64,000 nt of DNA, from contig JAGTTD010000019.1 in NCBI GenBank assembly GCA_018398585.1, forward strand, positions 11,059,838-11,123,837, written 5' to 3'. The notes under the pieces were generated by a model that was not told the origin of the DNA, searched no databases, and worked only from the letters and a program-made list of their open reading frames with translations. Position 1 is the stretch's first letter, and every line of letters begins with the position of its first letter. Source of the stretch: Simmondsia chinensis. Taxonomy: Eukaryota; Streptophyta; Magnoliopsida; Caryophyllales; Simmondsiaceae. A program made the position numbers and the translations under genes. Positions 24,281 to 35,783 of the stretch are shown one piece after another.

Positions 24281-25812
24281 AAACAACAACAACAAACCCA
24301 GTGCTTCAAGGGCTCCTGCCAATGCAGTCTCTAGGGGGGGTATTCGCAGCTTTACCCCTTCAAGGTGCTACCCTAAATAGAAATTGTGTCCAATGACTCC
24401 CAACTTGAAAACATAGGAGCAAAAACAACGGCACAAAGAAAGCATAAGTAGCAATGCAATAAGCGATAGAGCAATAAAGCAACAGACTGCAAGCATATAG
24501 TACTGCAGAGCAACAATACATCGCACAACAACACATAGCAATAGCAAATAAAAACAAACATGCAAACATAATGCTTAACGGCGCTATGCCTAGTTTAGTT
24601 ATGTTCCTCTATTCTAAATTGCTATATCGGCTACACATATACTAGCCCTCCACTTAACTCTATCTAAGGCCATATCCTCATTTAGGTTTAGGTGGATGAA
24701 GTCATATAGGATCGTCTCCATCCATCTCTTCTTAACCCTGCCTCTCCCTCTTCTCCTGTGTGTAGTATGGAGTTGTTTGTAGCTCCTGACAAGGCAATGG
24801 TTGGACTTCTCCTAACATGCCCAAGCCACCGCATATGTTGCTCGCTCAACTTATCCTCTATTGGAGCCATACCCAATTTCCTTCTTATAATGTTATTTCT
24901 AATCCAATCATTCCTTGTGCATTCGCACATCTATCGCAGCATCCTCATCTCCATCGCCTTCAACTTTTGCGTATGATGTCGTTTAACTGGCCAACGCTCT
25001 GCACCGTATGATATAGCCGGTCCCACTACCGCCTTATAGTATTTTTCCTTTAACTTTAATGGAAATTTTTTATCGCATAGTACTACAGAGGCTATCCTCC
25101 ATTTATGCCAGCCTATTTTAGTCCTGTTGTTGACATCCTCGTCAATTTCACCGTCACACTATGGAAATTATTTAAGATGGTCTTTTTTTTTGAGAATGGG
25201 CTCCAATCCAGTTTTGATGTCCACTATGCTTTGCCCAGTTGAGTTACAAAACTTGAGTTCCATATACTCGGTCTTGGATCTAATGAGTCTTAAGCCTTTC
25301 AATTCCAAGGCCCTCGCCCAAAGTTCCAGCTTCTCATTTACCTCTTCTCTAGACTTCCCCACCAACACTATACCATTCGCGAATAGCATGCACCAAGGAA
25401 CACGCCATTGGAGGTGTCTAGTGAGCTCGTCCATAATGAGAATGAGTAAAAAAGGACTCAAGGCTGATCCTTGGTGAACCCCAACTGTAATGAGGAAAGC
25501 GTTTGTCTCCCTTTTTGCTGTACGCACATTGGTCAATGCGTCCCTGTAAATGTCTTTAATGGCTTGGATTTAGGGCACGAGGATGCCTATCTTCTCAAAA
25601 CCCTCCAAAGGACTTCTCTTAGTACTCTATTATATGCCTTTTTGCACATCAATAAAAACCATGTGGAGATCCTTTTGTTTGTCTCTGTAGTGCTCTATCG
25701 TCCACCTTAGAAGATAGATGGCTTCTATTGTTAATCTATCAAGCATAAATCCAAATGGATTCTCTAACACCCCTAATTGCTGCCATAACCTTCTTTTTGG
25801 GACATGCTCCTA
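24281..25812 (-). mobile_element. RTE-clade LINE fragment, 5'-truncated (copy 1)
   Basis: The minus-strand translation runs with several frame breaks: FGFMLDRLTIEAIYLLR, then HYRDKQKDLHMVFIDVQKG, VREVLWRVLRR, VHQGSALSPFLLILIMDEL, CMLFANGIVLVG, LKGLRLIRSKTEYMELKF. Further on come RNNIIRRKLGMAPIEDKLSE and HMRWLGHVRR. This is the RT core of plant RTE LINEs. The FADD catalytic motif reads FANG, so the enzyme is dead. The 3' tail (24281-24375) has the shared SINE/LINE end (CTGCATTGGCAGGAGCCCTT, GCACTGGGT) followed by TTGTTGTTG. Confidence 0.88.
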
Positions 25813-28800
25813 AAGTTTCAAAGTGTGGCTCGTTGATTTGATACATATATAATTGGTATAATTCTGAATGTCGCCTTTATTTCTATAGATCGAAATAGAA
25901 TAAAAATAATAATAATAAATTCCAAAACACCCCAATGCCTAAGACGAGCTGAACTCCTGACACAAATGACTAAGGCTTTGTTCGGCACATGAAATTGGAA
26001 TTGGACTATGGAGTTGCAATTCCAATTCCAGTTCTGATGGAATTGGATAGAATTGGATAGAATTAAAATTTCATTGTTTGGTTTATCAAAGAAATTGGAA
26101 GTCAGAATCATGACTATAAAATTATTTGAATCATCAAGGGCTTTCAATCAATTGAGTTAAAATATTTTGAGTTTTAAATCAACTACGGCTAGATTTTGGT
26201 CGGAGCAATTCACACTGCATTCAAGTTATTATGGTTGGAGCAATCTAATTTGATTTCGAGTTATTCGAGTCAAATTGGGTCGAGTATCGCATCGGATCAT
26301 GTGGTGTTCAAATTTCTTCGGATTTTCACTTAATTGAGTTAGGTGTTTTTAGGATTCAAGCTAGTTATAATCAAGTTCGAGTTGATTTAGGTGATCAAAA
26401 AAACTCAAGTCATCTTAGTTTTGGGACAAACGAGTTGTATCATTTTAAATTTTGAGTCATTTGAGGATGAGTTTGAGATGGGTAAGATTATTTTGGGTAT
26501 GCGTCATATTAAGTTTTTAGTCAATTTGGTCGAGTCACTTCCACTTCGGCTCAGCTTGTTACATCCCATTCAAGTCGCATAGTTTCATTTTCTAGATTTA
26601 AGTCATCTTGAATTTCAAGTCAATAGGGTTAGCCACTTCGGACTTTGAGCTAAGGTGATTTCAGTCATTTCAAGTTCAAGTCATTCGAGTTGGGTGATTT
26701 CGAGGCTCGGGTCAAATCTTAGGTTATGTTTAAGTCTTTAAATTTTGAGTTATCTTGGACTTGGTCAACCAAGTCGGGTCATTTTTGTATTCTAGGTCAA
26801 TGCAGTTAATCTGGAATTATAATTCCTTACCCCCAACCCAAAAAATTGAAAAGTCTGATTTTTAGTTAACATCAAATTTCATGAAATTAGACAATAGGAT
26901 TGTAATTTTAATTTCAGCAAATGAACTAAATTACAGAATTAAAATTCTGGGCTCTAATTTAATCCTCAACTCCAATTCCAGCTTTCAATTTTATACTCCA
27001 AAAGATAGCCTCAGCTTTCAAAGGTTGACAAGCCAATTCTCTCTAATTCTGCCTTTTGTCACTTGTATGAACTTTCTTTCTTGTTCAGCAGAATCCCACA
27101 TGACACTCACAAATTTGACACGTTGCTTTCAAAATTCATTAACTAATTACTATTAAAAATTTACTTGGATTTTTGGATTGTTCAATAATCATAATAATAA
27201 ACAAATATGTGGAGCCTGTGCAATTTCTTTAAAGTGATCTCAAGTTATTTATATATCGCAAAATTTTAAATAGATAAATTAACTATTTGGGTGTATTTGA
27301 TTTATTGTATAGTTTAATTTTTATAGTTTTAATATATAAATTTAGTTTTTATATAATTTAAAATATATCAAATTAATCCTTAAAAAAATTATGTTAATAA
27401 AATTTTAATGGTTGAATCACTAATAGACATGTGAATCTATATTAAGATGCTTACATATTATTAAGTTAACTTTAATTTTACCTGGGCCTAAAGATACAAT
27501 GGAAATTATACAAGACTAAAGTGAAATAATTAAAAATAAAATGACTAAATTAACATTTGTAGGTAAAAGTATATGAACTCTTAACATAAATAACCCTCTA
27601 TAAGTATATATAAAAAGGCCAGTAATGTGCAAATTCTTAGTATTATATAGTACCAATAAGTATAAACTTTTTAAAAAAAGTTATATATAATGTATATTTG
27701 TGTGTGTGAATAATATTTAATATTATGTAATTAAAAAAATTTGTTGTATAAATTATTTTTCATTTGGAAAATACTTATTGTCACCTTTTATGCATAGTGA
27801 AACATAAATCCTAGTATACACACGTTATGAAGTCATTACTTTACAAAAAACTTAATATAATAATTTTTATAATAAAATTTTTTTTTTACTATATTATTAA
27901 ATACCCAAATTAAGTATTTAAATTAAACTAATATTTTTCACAAATCGAATATATAACAAGTTAGCATGAACTCTGCTAGAGGAGTGATAAAAAAAACTTT
28001 GATGGAGGATGAGGAGGACGAGCTCTAAATTAAGAACTTTTATTTTCAACAGGTAATTTGACTACTATATTCACTCTAGTAATACTTTTTTTAAAAAAAA
28101 CAGTGCAAAGAAAAATTCTTAGACACATAGAAAAATGTTACTTTCTAAAACCTTTTTAATAAAATAAAATTTTTTAATAAACTCATCAATATATCCTAAA
28201 ATGTTACATTTTAATATATAATTAAATAAAATATCGTGAGATTTGAAAATTTATCACCTCAATAGCACACATTAGAATCTGGTAAAATTTTGTTAGAACT
28301 AACTAATTTTTACCAACAAATATCCATGTGGTATATAATTATAATAAAATTCAGAATTTTATGATACAATTTTATGGATTCTTATTATAGTTACCTATAT
28401 TTTGATGAATTCATATGTCATTTTATCATTTTCTGTATTGAAAAGATCACTACCTTATATTGGGATATGTTGTTAAAATCATGTTCAATGTCAATGTTTT
28501 CCAATAAAAATCAATCAAATTTTCGTGGAGACTACTTGATTAATAGAATTTCTAAAATTCAAAATACTTGAGTGATAAGATATTTGAGCCTAAGGTACCT
28601 TATTGTATTGAATATACATATTATTCGAGTAAATTAATTCTCCGAGGTAAATAATTTGGTACCTTTAGAATATGAAAGACAGTTACAGTTTAAAAGTTTA
28701 ATATTTTATCAGATCATCATTACTTTGAATTTTTTAGCGTATTAATGTCATTTGTAAGGCGTAACTCAAATGACATTCTAAGGGTGGATATGGTGATGAC

Positions 28801-29639
28801 TACATTATCCCAATTTGGCGGTTATCTTAACTCTTGTGGAAGACATTCATCTTCTTAGCAATAGCTATTTTCAATACTCATTCTGTTACTGCTAATGGGA
28901 GGCTAATAGAATGGTTGACTCTTGCAAATTTCAGGCATAGGAGGAGGGGATTAACGTTGGGGGATTGCCCATCTAACGAAGACGTTTCTCACTTATTCGA
29001 GCTGAAGGTTGGGGATTCCCCTCACTTTAGGGGCAATCCTAAGACCATGTCTAATTGGTATACAAAATTCCATTAGGATAATGAGTTGGACAAAAGCCAT
29101 ACTCCATCAGAATTCAAATACGATATTTAAATGACAAGCAATATACATATTCAAGTATGAAATATTCATTCTTGCCACACAAAAAGGGCTTGCAAACTGG
29201 ACCCATCTATGACAAACTAAAATGCAAAAAATACATTTATTGTGTTTTAAATTGGATTTTTATATTTTTTTTATTTCCCTTATATAATTCTCCTTTTTGA
29301 TGTTTACTTTACGTGTATTTTTGCTCTTTTTTGGATTTTATGATTTCTTAATAAATTCATGTAATATCATGTTTTATCGCTATTATATTTCAATCAAGAA
29401 ATTAGTAACATAAACAATTACCTTTGTTTGTAATATTTATTGATACTTTTAGTTTATTATTCAATTAGCTAAGTTTAAAAAAAAAATAATAATAAAATAC
29501 AATTAAGACCGTGAAACATTGAATTTGGCTACCACATTGGAGAGGGTGATTGGCCAAATGGTGGTATAAGTAAAGGTATTCAAAAATACAACATTTCTGT
29601 TCTTACCATTTAAAAGAAAACCATATTACCACTTACTCA
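25813..29639. other. AT-rich intergenic region with no convincing gene
   Basis: A possible old MITE spans about 25973-27016: its left end reads AGGCTTTGTTCGGCACATG and its inverted right end GAGGCTATCTTTTGGAG. Inside it, 26150-26780 is degenerate sequence rich in CGAGTT/GGGTC words. The small frame at 28834-29076 starts with a hydrophobic stretch (MWKTFIFLAIAIFNTHSVTA) that would pass as a signal peptide, but nothing else supports a gene. Confidence 0.4.
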
Positions 29640-31145
29640 ATGGCCATATTTGGCATAAATTGTTAGCTGTTGGCTGTCACCTAATTGATAAGCTATTAGC
29701 TGACTGACCAAGTGTTGGTTTTTGGCTTATAAATAAATAAGTAGATAGAAGTGTTTGGAAAAATTAGCTATTGCGGTTCATTTCTAATGTAAGTTACATA
29801 TAAAGACATTTATAAATAAAATTATAAAATTAATAAAAATAATATAACTGAACTTCTTCTTTTTTTTTTTTAATCAATATTGACCTCACATTTATAATCA
29901 GGTATCATAGTTGTATAAATTAACTCTTTTTTTAATCAAAGTATAGATTAACATATATTACAGGAACTCTAATAATTAATTTTTTATCAACGTAATAATT
30001 AAAATATTAATAATAGTAAAATAAATTTAATTTAGATTTATTAATTTTTAATATTTTTGAATTAAATTACAATTTCATATCTAAAAGTAATTTAATAATT
30101 TTAGAAAAATAAAGTAAGTAGGTCATATATTACAAAAATAAATGAACAATACATTTACATTGTATTTTTTAGAAAAAAAGAAGGGTACACTAGCACTTTA
30201 ATATGTAAAAATCTAAACTCTAGCTTTTCAAAAGCTAACTTCTAATCTTGAAGGCTATGTTTGGCAACTGTTACCTGTTACCTTTTAACTGATGGATAAT
30301 ATATTTGGTAAAATTAGATGTTAAAATTGGTAAATTATTGTAAAGTGATAAATAAAATTTAATTAGATAGAGTTTGGAAAGCTAAAAGTTAAGGCTATAT
30401 TTGGTAAACAATTTTTTATAGCTTTTTTTATAACTTTTAACTTTTTGACTAGTCAAACTACTAACATTACTGTTTGGTAAAAGTTTTGTTGTTAGCATTT
30501 TTTATAGCATTTATCTTTTGAAAAACAGCTTTTCAAAAGCTAAATAAGTTAGCTTTTAGCTGTTCAAATGCTGTATAATCAAATTCTATTATCCTTTTGC
30601 CCATCCTTTTTATCTTAATTTACCAAATACATTACCCATCAGCTAACAGCTATAGTCAAACATGGCTGTAGCTGTCAGCATTTAGCGTTTACCTATTATC
30701 TATTAGCTGATTGATTACCTGTTAGCTGATGGGTATTGTTTGGTCAATTGAGATAGTGTTTAAAAGCTAAGCATTTTGAAAAACACTAACAACAAAATTT
30801 TTACCAAACAACTCTACTAGCTGTTTGATTAGCCAAAACGTTAAATGTAATGAAAAGTTGCCTGTCAAACTTATTGTTTGACTTTTAAAATGCTACTTTC
30901 TAAAAGATAACGCTGTAAAAAATGCTGAAAACATAATCTTTACCAATTTGCACAACGAGCTGTTTGCCTAGTCAAAAAACAAATAGTTATAAAAAAAAAA
31001 TGCTATAAAAAATTACTTGCTAAATATAGCATAAAAGCTATTTTGATTTAAAATTATTTATCAAATATAACTTTTAACTATTTGACTAATCAAACAACTA
31101 AAAGCTATCCAAAACATTCTGAAAAAAATGCCGCCAAACAAGGGC
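29640..31145. mobile_element. Cluster of nested hAT-like MITEs
   Basis: The outer ends are GGCCATATTTGGCATAAA (29641) and, inverted, GCCCTTGTTTGGCGGCAT (about 31140). Between them are repeated internal ends of the same kind, such as GGCTATGTTTGGCAACTG at 30252, and many TAGCTGTTAGCTG-like words. I infer several insertions of one MITE family into one another. The target duplications are not clear. Confidence 0.5.
30394..31030. mobile_element. Inner MITE with about 29-bp terminal inverted repeats
   Basis: The left end GCTATATTTGGTAAACAATT continues TTTTATAGC. The right end, inverted, reads GCTATATTTAGCAAGTAATT and continues TTTTATAGC, about 25 matches in 29 positions. There is no coding capacity. 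It is nested within the cluster at 29640-31145. An eight-base target duplication could not be fixed. Confidence 0.6.
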
Positions 31146-31766
31146 AATGGAAAAATGTCTTAAATTACTATTTATTTGACTCCTAAGAAGCAGTCAGGTG
31201 CCGTGCCAATAAAAGGGCATGGGATTTGGCAAAAATTTAAGCAAGCAACCCACTAAAGCCCTCCAACTAGAGAATTCCTTGTTTAATTAAAAAAAAAAAA
31301 AAAAAAAAAAAAGGAAGGAAAAAACCTCTTTCATTTCATAAGATTTTTGAGTGTTAGTCTTCAAGACCCAAAAAGGTATGTTTTCCATTAGCTTATACGA
31401 GATGATATTGCAATGCTTGTTACTCTTTGTGGTTTTCCTTAATGTACAAATCATAATGCTATTTTCACTCACATTTGCTCTATATTTTATTAGTGTAATT
31501 ATGCTGTTGAGTCAATTTCCGTAATTTTTTTTTTTTTTTCTCTTGCTGGATCTTGGTTCCATTGATCGCAAGTCTTTTTGAACTTGCATTTGTCTGTAAA
31601 TCCGCGCATTTTTTGCCAAGGAATTGAAGAAATCTTAATTGCGATCAATGAGGAGAGCGAAGAATTAAGAAATTGTTATTGTATCACTATTTTTATCATC
31701 AAGGGTTTTGATTTTGTCACGGAACTACTACATTTAGAAGCTCATATTATTGCATTTAATGACTAG

Positions 31767-32341
31767 GAAAATTCTCACAAACCACCACAATTTATTTTAT
31801 TTTCAGTAAAAAATTTACAATGTCACACCTTATGACAATTTCCGTTAAATAATGTGTCAAATGACAAAATTACCCTTCCTATATTAACATTAAAAAAAGA
31901 AAAAAACTTTTAAAAGAAAGGGGGTCCAAAAACTATCGTTCTGTCTCCTCTCTCCTCATCTTTTGCTCTCTCTCTTGAGGACGATGAATGCTCGGCAAAG
32001 GAGGATGGGGACTAATGGAGGAGGGTTATTGGAAGGGGGAGCAAAGGAGAAGGACGAAAATGGAGGAGAAGGGATGGGGGACGATGAAGGTATTTAGGAT
32101 TAGAGGAATAAATTGATTTTTCTTTTTTAAAATTAAGGTCATAATGGTTATTTGATAAATCTTGTTGAATTAAATAACACTTAAGCACAACGTTTTGGTC
32201 AAATAAAGCTCCTAGTACATAAAACTAGACTACCGGAGTTAATGGAAACCGTTATAAGGTGTGGCATTGTAAATTTTTTGCAAAAATAAGGTGGTTTCCT
32301 AAAAAAAAAAAAATTTAAGGTGCTTTTATGGAAGTTTTCTT
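31767..32341. mobile_element. Mutator-like MITE with long terminal inverted repeats
   Basis: The two ends form an inverted repeat of about 100 bp; the inner part matches best (TACAATGTCACACCTTATG against TACAATGCCACACCTTATA). The flanks AATGACTAG (31758-31766) and AAAGACTAT (32342-32350) agree at 7 of 9 positions, as expected for an aged 9-bp Mutator target duplication. The interior is a purine-rich GGAGGA-type stretch with no transposase. Confidence 0.65.
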
Positions 32342-32756
32342 AAAGACTATGAGAGGCTGTTTGGTATGAGTATCCGATGGGTGAAAGTGAGAAAGTGCAT
32401 CCCATTTTTATTTTATAGTTCCTAGTGAATAAAAAAGATGTGGGAGTAGGAATGAAAACCATTTCATTTCCATGTTTCTATACTTTGGGAGCTGGGTTTG
32501 AAATATGGGAGTATGAATGAAAAAACTTTGTGGGGTCAACAATTGTTTCAACTATTTTAATCTTAATCTAATTTTTGTATAATTTAACTACCTTAAGTAA
32601 TAACTTAAGCAAGTTTTTAAATATAATAATAATATTATTATTATTATTAATATTAATATTTATAATATTAGTATTACAATAATAAAATATTATAAGGATA
32701 ATATTTAATATACGTGCGTGCATATATATATGCACCAAAGAGGGAACCAACACGCC

Positions 32757-32960
32757 GTCACCGGATCCCATTAGAACTCCGAAATTAAGTGTGCTTGGGC
32801 GAGAGTAGTACCAGGATGGGTGACCTCCTGGGAAGTCCTCACCCTCAGGTTGGGGGCACTGGGAAACAACTTCTGTTCAGGTTAACATCCTGAATGGGGA
32901 AGGCTGTGTACATCCGCCCTCCCAGACCCTGAGTAGGCGGAAGCCCTTGAGGCACTGAGT
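32757..32960 (+). mobile_element. 5S-rRNA-headed SINE, copy 1
   Basis: The head (32759-32843) follows plant 5S rRNA from about nucleotide 28: CACCGGATCCCATTAGAACT, then AAATTAAGTGTGCTTGGGCG (A-box/intermediate region) and AGGATGGGTGACCTCCTGGG (C-box). The body and tail (GGGAAACAACTTC ... GGGGAAGGCTGTGTACATC ... AGCCCTTGAGGCACTGAGT) match the 3' tail of the RTE LINEs at 24281 and 41961. The TTG tail seen in other copies is replaced by ATATTCC, then a TA microsatellite. Like 5S genes, it could be transcribed by RNA polymerase III from the internal promoter. Confidence 0.8.
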
Positions 32961-32999
32961 ATATTCCTTTTCCTTTCCTTTCTATATATATATATATAA

Positions 33000-33055
33000 T
33001 GATATATTATTATTGTTGTTATTATTAGTATTGTTGTTGTTGTTGTTATTACTAC

Positions 33056-33092
<37 letters not shown>
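33000..33092. repeat. ATT/GTT microsatellite
   Basis: Interrupted ATT/GTT trinucleotides, ending in about 12 uninterrupted ATT units. They lie just downstream of the SINE and a TA run. Confidence 0.8.
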
Positions 33093-33641
33093 ATGCTAAA
33101 ATCTATTGGAGAGTATTTTGGTAAATTGTTCTGCTTATATCTACTCACATCAGTGCATACCAAATATAAGAACGACTATTTCAATATTATCCTCATGTGT
33201 ATTCCACACATGCACCAAAAGTTGGAGTAAAAATGATTCAGTCATTCCCTTTCTCCAAAAGTCATTCTCATTCATTCCCACTCTTACAAATTCATTCTCA
33301 TGTACCAAATGACCCCTAAATGTTTATATTCTAACACCCTTGCACTAGAGCATTTGGCCACTGGCTTGAAGCGCAAATAACACGTAAACCCCATATCTTA
33401 CTTTATGCTGAATTATATTAGTATTAAGAATAGGAATTGAGGCAACCTCTTTGTCAAGAAGGCTTTAACATTATATCAGGAAACCAACCATTCCAAATTG
33501 TTAATTGTTTAGAAATTTTTCAAGGATGATTTTATACTCTAATATGGCTTTCATTGTGTTGAAGTCATTTTGGCGTTGGATTACCTGCTGTGCCAGCATC
33601 AACGTAGATAATGGCTGTGCAAACGAGGTCTTTGTTAAGCG

Positions 33642-34179
33642 TAGGGATGGCAATGGGGCGGGGCGGGTACGGGGGGTGTCTCCTCCATACCCGTACCCGC
33701 CACCCAAATCCTATACCTGTACCCGCCCCATTATCCGCCACGGGTATGAAGTGGATACCTGTACCCGCCCCATTACCCGCGGGTATCTAACGGGTATGCA
33801 TTACTCGCCCCGTACCCTCTCTAATGTGCGTAGAAAACGATTATCTATATCGGGTCATATTAGTTATTTAATACTACTTTTAAAAATCAATTATATTTTT
33901 TTATAATATTGATAAACAATTTGGGTTATTGAATTTAAACACGTATTTTTTTAATTTGAAGGTTAATTATGTACAAAATAAAGCGGGTATGGTGGGTATG
34001 AGATGGAGCGGGGTGGGGCGGGTAAAAAACTATATTCGTACCCGCCCCATGCCCATGACAGGTACGGGGCGGGTACACCGAACCTGTACCCACTACCCGC
34101 CCCACTTATACCCGTACCCGCCCCAAACGGGGTGGGTACCCGCGGGTAGCAGCTTTTATCCGCCCCATTACCATCCCTA
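33642..34179. mobile_element. hAT-type MITE, GC-rich ends, copy 1
   Basis: Terminal inverted repeats are TAGGGATGGCAATGGGGCGG and, from the right, TAGGGATGGTAATGGGGCGG, with one mismatch in 20. The flanks are a perfect 8-bp target duplication GTTAAGCG (33634-33641 and 34180-34187), diagnostic of hAT. The outer 180 bp on each side are GC-rich and full of GGGGCGGGTAC/GTACCCGCCCC; the centre is AT-rich. The element is non-coding. Confidence 0.9.
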
Positions 34180-34187
34180 GTTAAGCG

Positions 34188-35783
34188 AGGGTCAGTCCTG
34201 AAATTTTAGGGTCTAAAGTAACTTTTGACTAGTGGGCTCCTTTTTTATTACTAAGATGTCCAGACTAGTTTAAACACGCTTGAATAATCCACTTTATGTT
34301 ATAGGGTCATTCTAACAAGTGCCCAACAAAGGGCAAATAACAAGATATATAATTGCTCACAAATTTATCTCATTTTGTGATAAAAAGGGGTCATTATTAT
34401 ATATTTGTGAAATTTATACATTATCATCCAGTAAAAATACATTGCATTAATTGAGAGATCAATGCCGGAGACATAGTTGCACGAAACGGAAGCAGGAGTA
34501 GAAACGGAAGCGGAAGCGGGGGAGTGGACAGTTATGAAAGTTTCCTTAAGTTGGGAGCATTGAGGGAGCACTTATATTACTATATATTGGATACACAAGA
34601 AAAAGTAATGAAGAGTTATCAATTGAGTCGTTGAAACATAAATATCAAAACAAAGTTAATATTAAACAATAACTAAGAAAATTCAGTAATCCTAAGAATA
34701 AAATGTAAAAAATTGTCTCCAAAATGTTCACGAATTTAATCATTCTGCAAAATCGAGTAATATAATTAATCAACAAATCGTTGTATAAGTATTTTCACAT
34801 GAAAATGATTCTATTATTGTTTGAATCGTGTTTTCGTCGAGTTTGAAACGCATTGGAATTGTGAATATGACTTACGGAATCATGTTTCGGAGGCCTGAAA
34901 TGTTAGCATTTTAGGAGTTTCCTGCAACTATGGCCAGTTAACAATGGGTTAAGATACCAAAGACGGAGATAATTCAAGTGCAATTAATGTCTTGTCATGT
35001 GTCCTTTGGAAACTTATTAGAAGACTCTATATTATAATACTTACTACTATTTGGATGTGCTCATAAATTATAATATATAGTGCATATATCATTATTTCTC
35101 CAACTTTAAATTGTTATATATGCGTTAACAATACATCAATAATATAACTAATGATTTTGTTACTTGGAGTCTTGACCGCACCCGAGTGTAGCAGTGAAAG
35201 CAATATCTATTTGAGACTTGAGGACAAAAAGTATGAGTTTCATGTCCCAATCCCTGGTAAACTGTCAAAAATAGTGAACAATAGCAGCTGGGCTTGTCTT
35301 TGCTTGACAATTCGGAGTATTGGTTAGAGTTTCACTTGTGTGAACAAACTGCTGCAACGAAACTGAAAAGTCTTTACAGATATAAGGACTATTTACATTA
35401 AAAGTTCCTATAGTTTGCTCATTGTATCAATGGCCCTTTTTACTGTTAATTATGCCAATGAAGTCTCTTTATAATTTGCTTCATGTGAACTATGGTGATA
35501 TTGAAATTAGTTCATTGATGCAACTTTTTAACGGTATAGCCATGTCAAATGTAAATAACCCAATTTAAAGCCACCCTTAACCCAACCATTAACGTAATAT
35601 AAACTGTACAAGGACTAAATTAGCACAATTAGAAGTATAAGAAATAAATTGTTGTGGTAGGATAAAGTACATGGATTAAATTCACGAATATACTGAGACA
35701 TGTTTGGGAGAGAGGATCCAGCAGGTCTGTAACTCAGCTGAGGTTGCTTCAAATTGTTTGATTTTGCAGAGTGATGAACCCAA
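34188..35783 (+). other. Upstream region and probable 5' untranslated part of the SERINC gene
   Basis: No coding gene lies here. At 34196-34310 there is a dispersed repeat shared with 39700-39840 (TTTAAACACGCTTGAATAATCC). At 35400-35620 there is another, related to 47230-47600. The sequence ATTTTGCAG at 35761-35769, just before the start codon, looks like a splice acceptor, so an untranslated first exon probably lies further upstream. An upstream ATG at 35774 gives only seven codons before a stop. Confidence 0.5.

Larger units (their letters stand above)
32352..33318. mobile_element. hAT-like MITE carrying a SINE and microsatellites
   Basis: The ends AGGCTGTTTGGTATGAG (32353) and, inverted, GGGGTCATTTGGTACATGAG (about 33316) match at roughly 14 of 20 positions. 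Inner words about ATTCATTCCCA/TGGGAATGAA are also inverted. The interior is interrupted by the 5S-headed SINE at 32757-32960 and ATT/GTT microsatellites at 33000-33092. Confidence 0.5.

Noticed and set aside
24360..24569. Cysteine-rich membrane peptide on the minus strand
   Set aside because: Three overlapping frames of the same strand are open here because of low-complexity TGC/GCA sequence. It lies in the 3' part of the RTE LINE and has no independent support.
28834..29076. Small secreted protein gene
   Set aside because: The hydrophobic start looks like a signal peptide, but there is no recognisable domain, no cysteine pattern and no supporting gene structure; an 80-codon frame is expected by chance in this much sequence.
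32759..32843. 5S ribosomal RNA gene
   Set aside because: Only nucleotides from about 28 onward are present, the first part is missing, and the sequence continues into an RTE-like tail with no T-run terminator. There is no tandem array. It is a SINE head, not a 5S gene.
32568..33163. Asparagine/isoleucine-rich proteins on the minus strand
   Set aside because: These are translations of AT and ATT microsatellites.
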